This document shows, in pieces, positions 5,001 to 7,316 of a DNA stretch of 7,316 bases. The notes under the pieces were generated by a model, which saw only the letters and a program-made list of their open reading frames with translations, made no database searches and had not been told where the DNA came from. Source of the stretch: Candidatus Bathyarchaeota archaeon (lineage in GTDB: Archaea; Thermoproteota; Bathyarchaeia; TCS64); assembly GCA_016934355.1 (NCBI GenBank), contig JAFGTA010000094.1:1-7316 (forward strand), written 5' to 3'. The translations under genes were made by a program, and so were the position numbers. Each line of letters opens with the position of its first letter. The stretch's first letter is position 1.

Positions 5001-5627
5001 TTGGATAATAAGAGAGATGAATTCCAGGAAGGTCAGCATCTGTCCGGAACTGGTCGTGCCCTAAGGTCTAAGAGACTATTCCTAGCTACAGTGATGGGTC
5101 TAGTAGTTCTCTCATTCCTGTTTGTTCACACTGACGCGACTGATGCCGGTAAGAGTTCAGTGGCTCGGAACATGGAAAGCATAGAACCGAAAATAGAGCT
5201 AGACGGGGAGGTTCTTGGCTATTTCAGTGATCCCGGCGAGGAGCCTGCTGATGTCGACCTGATGCAGGTCTTTTTCTGTATCAAACTGTCCAACGCGAGC
5301 GACCCAGTGAACATGGGCCTCCTTCAGGTACCCATTACCTATAGGACTGTGAGGGGAGAGGCGCTCATCTTTGACCCCGATGGTAGAGTCGTGAAGATGC
5401 TGGTCGTCGAAGGCGACGAGGACATGATTCTCGAGAAGGGGGAAAGGTTCGAGGTGATCATCGATCTGAGGGAGATAGACGGAGAACGGATGACGCCCCC
5501 GCAGGAGGAGGTGTACCCCCATCCACTGGAGCCGTTCATAATCACGTTACATCCACCAGGTTGCCCGATCTTCGAGATCGAAAGAGTTGTACCTACGGTT
5601 AATTCGACAGTTACGAGGATCGCATAG
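5001..5627 (+). CDS. Archaellin-like protein with atypical N-terminus
   Basis: 208 residues from a TTG supported by the TATA box upstream; no in-frame ATG precedes the membrane segment. A basic 25-residue N-terminus is followed by one hydrophobic helix (about 26-43, LFLATVMGLVVLSFLFVH), then an extracellular beta domain. The latter matches the archaellin C-terminal domain in order: ELDGEVLGYF (66-75), VDLMQVFFCIKLSNASDPVNM (85-105), VPITYRT, ILEKGERFEVIIDL (143-156) and PFIITLHPPGCPIFEIERVVPT (178-199). Archaellins usually begin with a class III signal peptide (K/R-G followed by a helix such as ISPIIATLILIAI) cut by the prepilin peptidase. That motif is not evident here; SKR-LFLATVM is the nearest. 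It could be a membrane-anchored archaellin-domain protein, a minor filament subunit, or a degenerate archaellin. No archaellum genes (flaG/F/H/I/J) are nearby. The 5' third is more AT-rich than its neighbours. Confidence 0.7.
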   Translation: MDNKRDEFQEGQHLSGTGRALRSKRLFLATVMGLVVLSFLFVHTDATDAGKSSVARNMESIEPKIELDGEVLGYFSDPGEEPADVDLMQVFFCIKLSNASDPVNMGLLQVPITYRTVRGEALIFDPDGRVVKMLVVEGDEDMILEKGERFEVIIDLREIDGERMTPPQEEVYPHPLEPFIITLHPPGCPIFEIERVVPTVNSTVTRIA

Positions 5628-5640
5628 AATCTCTACATGA

Positions 5641-5683
5641 AGCTATTCGCCGAGAAGTAGCTCAGTTTCTCTTGTTGTGTTTG
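5641..5683 (+). terminator. Stem-loop and T-rich tract between convergent genes
   Basis: AGCTA-TTC (5641-5648) pairs with GAA-g-TAGCT (5654-5662, one bulged G) around a GCCGA loop, followed by TTTCTCTTGTTGTGTTT. It lies 14 bases after the archaellin-like stop and overlaps the end of the convergent endonuclease III gene. It is plausible as a transcription end, though archaeal terminators do not require the hairpin. Confidence 0.4.
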
Positions 5684-6318
5684 AAGGTGAACGCCGAGGG
5701 GCATATGTCGTTCAGAGTGCAGCCCTCGCAGTCCGGCTTCTTGGCGTTGCACACCCTTCTCCCGTGCTCGATTAGTAGGTAGTTGGCGGCGAACCACTTC
5801 TCCCGTGGGATCAGCTCCATGAGGTCACTCTCCACCTTGTCCCTGTTCTTCTCCCCGGTGAGACCCAGTAGCTTGCTTAGCCTTAGGACGTGGGTGTCCA
5901 CGGCGATGCCCACCGTCTTGTTGAACGCCCCCGAGAGCACGATGTTCGCGGTCTTACGGGCCACTCCCTTCAGCTTCACCAGCTCCTCCATGGTGTCCGG
6001 GACGACGCCGCCGTACTCCTCGACGATGGTGGCCGCCGCCGACTGGATGGCCTCCGCCTTCCTGTTGAAGAACCCGCTGGACCGTATGTCCTCGATGAGC
6101 TCCTCACGTGGGGCGTGGGCGTAGTCCGCCGCGGTCTTGTACTTCTTGAAGAGCCTGGCGGTGACCTTGTTGATCTGCTCGTCGGTGCTCTGGGCGCTGA
6201 GGATCGTGGCGACCAGCAGGTCGAGGGGCGTCGACCAGTTTAGGACGGTGCCCTCGACTCCCGGGTAAGCCTCCTCCAGTCGCCTGATGATCTCCACGGC
6301 GCGTTCACGCTTATCCAT
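5662..6318 (-). CDS. nth: Endonuclease III (DNA glycosylase/AP lyase)
   Basis: 218 residues, the standard length. It removes oxidised pyrimidines from DNA and cleaves the resulting abasic site in base excision repair. The N-terminal helices carry LLVATILSAQSTDEQINKVT (35-53). The helix-hairpin-helix is LVKLKGVARKTANIVL (113-128) with catalytic lysine K122; the catalytic aspartate is D141 in AVDTHV. The C-terminal [4Fe-4S] loop has the exact C-x6-C-x2-C-x5-C spacing (C190, C197, C200, C206). The hairpin reads LKGVARKT where most homologues have LPGVGRKT, a conservative oddity. The ATG at 6316-6318 has a minus-strand TATA-like box 27 bases upstream. The gene is divergent from the molybdopterin enzyme gene. 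All catalytic and cluster residues are present, so it should be active. Confidence 0.96.
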   Translation of the reverse strand: MDKRERAVEIIRRLEEAYPGVEGTVLNWSTPLDLLVATILSAQSTDEQINKVTARLFKKYKTAADYAHAPREELIEDIRSSGFFNRKAEAIQSAAATIVEEYGGVVPDTMEELVKLKGVARKTANIVLSGAFNKTVGIAVDTHVLRLSKLLGLTGEKNRDKVESDLMELIPREKWFAANYLLIEHGRRVCNAKKPDCEGCTLNDICPSAFTFKHNKRN

Positions 6319-6340
6319 GCATCTGGATCGACGGCGGCGC

Positions 6341-6348
6341 CATAAAAG
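6341..6348 (-). promoter_or_regulatory. TATA-box-like element for nth (leaderless)
   Basis: On the minus strand the bases read CTTTTATG, centred about 27 bases before the ATG of nth. The transcript would start at or next to the start codon. Confidence 0.5.
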
Positions 6349-6357
6349 CCTTGAAAT

Positions 6358-6365
6358 CCTTTATC
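6358..6365 (+). promoter_or_regulatory. TATA-box-like element for the molybdopterin enzyme gene (leaderless)
   Basis: CCTTTATC is centred about 26 bases before the GTG at 6388. It lies only some 17 bases from the oppositely oriented nth box, so two polymerases could hardly assemble here together. No Shine-Dalgarno sequence is seen before the GTG, consistent with a leaderless mRNA. Confidence 0.5.
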
Positions 6366-6387
6366 ACCCGCCCACCCAAAGCTAAAA

Positions 6388-7005
6388 GTGAGCGACTTGT
6401 TCTGGAAGAGAAAGAAGGAGGAGCCGAGGGAGAGGCTGCCTCCGAGGCAGCGGTGGATACCCAAGATACTCGGCTGGGGCGTGGACCACCCCGGTATCGC
6501 GCGCACACTACCTGACATAGCGAGGGAGGAGTGGAGCCTCGAAGTCACCGGCGAAGTAGAGAAGCCCCAGACCCTCGGCTGGGTGGAATTCACTGCTCTC
6601 CCCCAGACGGCGTCTGTGAGCGACTTCCACTGCGTCGAGACGTGGAGCGTCAAGGACCAGAGGTGGGAGGGAGTCAGGTTCACCGACCTCATGGAGACGG
6701 TAAAACCCACCAAGGAAGCAAAGTACGTCTCCTTCGAAGGTTACGATGGCTACACGACGAGCCTACCCATCAAGGAGCTGATGGGAGAGGACGTGGTACT
6801 GGCTCACAGGCTCAACGGGGAGGATCTGCCTCAGCCTCTGGGCGGACCCATGAGGCTGGTGGTGCCTCACAAGTACGCGTACAAGTCGCCGATGTGGCTG
6901 AAAAAGATAGTATTCATGGGTCGGGACAAGCTGGGGTACTGGGAGTCAGGGGTGTACAGCAACTCGGCTGACCCCTGGCGTAACGACAGGCACAGGCTAC
7001 GCTGA
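6388..7005 (+). CDS. Sulfite-oxidase-fold molybdopterin oxidoreductase
   Basis: 205 residues, about the size of a single molybdopterin-binding domain of the sulfite oxidase/YedY (MsrP) superfamily. Recognised from WSLEVTGEVEKPQTLGWVEF (49-68), SDFHCVETWSV with the molybdenum-ligating cysteine C82, RWEGVRFTDLM, YVSFEGYDGYTTSLPI, ALNGEDLP-like RLNGEDLP, GGPMRLVVPHKYAYKSPMWLKKIVF (152-176) and the closing GYWESGVYSNSADPWRNDR. The Moco-binding basic residues R156, H161, K162 and K166 are in place. It lacks a Tat or Sec signal peptide and a membrane helix, so it is predicted to be cytoplasmic, unlike periplasmic MsrP. It lacks the dimerisation and heme domains of true sulfite oxidases. Substrate and electron partner are unknown. 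The GTG start is supported by the TATA box; the first in-frame ATG is far inside the domain (M102). Confidence 0.92.
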   Translation: MSDLFWKRKKEEPRERLPPRQRWIPKILGWGVDHPGIARTLPDIAREEWSLEVTGEVEKPQTLGWVEFTALPQTASVSDFHCVETWSVKDQRWEGVRFTDLMETVKPTKEAKYVSFEGYDGYTTSLPIKELMGEDVVLAHRLNGEDLPQPLGGPMRLVVPHKYAYKSPMWLKKIVFMGRDKLGYWESGVYSNSADPWRNDRHRLR

Positions 7006-7043
7006 TCGACGGAAGAAACGTGCCGCGGGGAGTAGAGTGGCAG

Positions 7044-7068
7044 AAAAATAGTTTTAACCCCTTTTTTT
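7044..7068 (+). terminator. T-run after the molybdopterin enzyme gene
   Basis: A run of seven Ts (7062-7068) inside CCC-TTTTTTT-GGG, about 57 bases after the stop, is a good archaeal terminator for the upstream gene. The preceding TTTTAACC (7052-7059) could also act as a TATA-like element, since the same eight bases recur at 7126-7133. Confidence 0.45.
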
Positions 7069-7108
7069 GGGAAATAATGACAGTATTTACTCGCTGGATG
7101 GACTTTGT

Positions 7109-7140
7109 ATTTTAAAGGAAAATGCTTTTAACCTTTTATT
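7109..7140 (+). promoter_or_regulatory. Promoter region of alba
   Basis: Several TATA-like elements are stacked: TATTTTAAAG (7109-7118), CTTTTAACC (7125-7133) and CTTTTATTA (the tail of the block at 7133-7140). From the middle one the transcript would start near 7155, leaving a leader of about 30-35 bases. That is unlike the other genes of the window, which look leaderless. Which element is used cannot be settled by eye. Confidence 0.5.
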
Positions 7141-7149
7141 ATGCTTATC

Positions 7150-7165
7150 TTACGCACCAGCGTAA
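7150..7165 (+). promoter_or_regulatory. Perfect inverted repeat in the alba leader
   Basis: TTACGC-ACCA-GCGTAA has six-base arms and a four-base loop, 23 bases before the alba ATG and next to the predicted transcript start. As DNA it could be an operator; as RNA it would be a small hairpin at the 5' end, ahead of the ribosome site. Confidence 0.45.
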
Positions 7166-7176
7166 AAACTACATAT

Positions 7177-7183
7177 AGAGGAG
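7177..7183 (+). promoter_or_regulatory. Shine-Dalgarno site of alba
   Basis: AGAGGAG ends five bases before the ATG at 7189. It complements the GAGG-reading end of archaeal 16S rRNA well, fixes the start codon, and shows that alba is translated from a leadered mRNA. Confidence 0.7.
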
Positions 7184-7188
7184 TCAAA

Positions 7189-7316
7189 ATGGAGAGATCT
7201 AACACCGTTTTCATCGGAAAGAAGCCAGTCCTCAACTATGTCCTAGCCTGCATGACACTGTTCAAGAGCGGTCACGAGGAGATTATCGTGAAGGCGAGGG
7301 GCCGAAGCATCAGCCG
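7189..7316 (+). CDS. alba: Alba DNA/RNA-binding protein, 5' part (cut by window end)
   Basis: 42 complete codons are visible; the full protein is normally about 90-100 residues. The start [20 protein letters not shown], followed by [15 protein letters not shown], matches crenarchaeal Alba (N-V-x-IGKKPVMNYVLAxLT, then EIVIKARGRAIS) almost residue for residue. The two adjacent lysines (K11, K12 in GKKPV) correspond to the nucleic-acid-contacting, acetylatable lysine pair of Sulfolobus Alba. Alba is a dimeric, abundant chromatin protein that coats DNA and also binds RNA. The leader is described separately. The remainder, including the beta-hairpin that reaches into the DNA minor groove, is outside the window. 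Confidence 0.95.
   Translation, partial: MERSNTVFIGKKPVLNYVLACMTLFKSGHEEIIVKARGRSIS

Noticed and set aside
6240..6713. Minus-strand open frame of 157 codons spanning the nth/Moco promoter region
   Set aside because: It covers two real genes and both promoters and has no recognisable domain; treated as an antisense artefact.
1..7316. tRNA/rRNA genes, CRISPR arrays, insertion sequences, toxin-antitoxin or phage modules
   Set aside because: None could be seen: no cloverleaf-like blocks, regularly spaced repeats, transposase motifs or terminal inverted repeats with target duplications.

Overview
The window (about 58-60 % GC by eye) reads as a chromosomal segment of an archaeon, most likely a Thermoproteota/TACK-type thermophile. 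Supports for this are the 5' part of an Alba chromatin gene at the right edge, BRE/TATA-like boxes about 25-30 bases upstream of several start codons with almost no leader (leaderless genes), GTG/TTG starts, heavy use of AGG (Arg) and ATA (Ile) codons, T-rich terminators, a RimK-type ligase, an archaellin-like protein and an archaeal-type NadC-NadA pair. I cannot name a genus. There are no tRNA or rRNA genes, CRISPR arrays, transposases or phage genes: this is housekeeping chromosome.

Layout, left to right. (1) 1-602: 3' part of a RimK-like ATP-grasp ligase. (2) 648-1166: a double zinc-ribbon protein with two polyproline tracts. It converges on (3) a minus-strand multi-pass membrane protein of unknown function (1182-2285). 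(4) 2340-2729, minus: a Lin0512-family protein. It is divergent from (5) the NAD de novo genes nadC (2828-3703) and nadA (3704-4357), whose shared intergenic region carries two inverted repeats. (6) 4409-4930: a gamma-carbonic-anhydrase-like left-handed beta-helix protein. (7) 5001-5627: an archaellin-like secreted or anchored protein. (8) 5662-6318, minus: endonuclease III. It is divergent from (9) a sulfite-oxidase-fold molybdopterin enzyme (6388-7005). (10) 7189-end: Alba, cut by the window edge, with a long AT-rich leader holding a hairpin.

The functional core is nadC-nadA. NadA makes quinolinate from iminoaspartate and dihydroxyacetone phosphate, and NadC converts it to nicotinate mononucleotide. 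The genes abut with zero spacing, so they should be co-transcribed and translationally coupled. The aspartate oxidase or dehydrogenase that supplies iminoaspartate is not in the window.

The most striking observation is in nadA. The reading frame is intact from a normal N-terminus to a normal C-terminus but is only 217 codons long, because the central one of the three homologous NadA domains is missing. With it go the second [4Fe-4S] cysteine and several active-site residues. The join lies where domain 1 and domain 2 have similar sequence, as expected for recombination (or assembly collapse) between internal repeats. Secondary points of interest are the gamma-carbonic-anhydrase homologue with one zinc His replaced by Glu, the archaellin-like protein without a class III signal peptide, the inverted repeat at the predicted nadC transcription start, and the alba leader.
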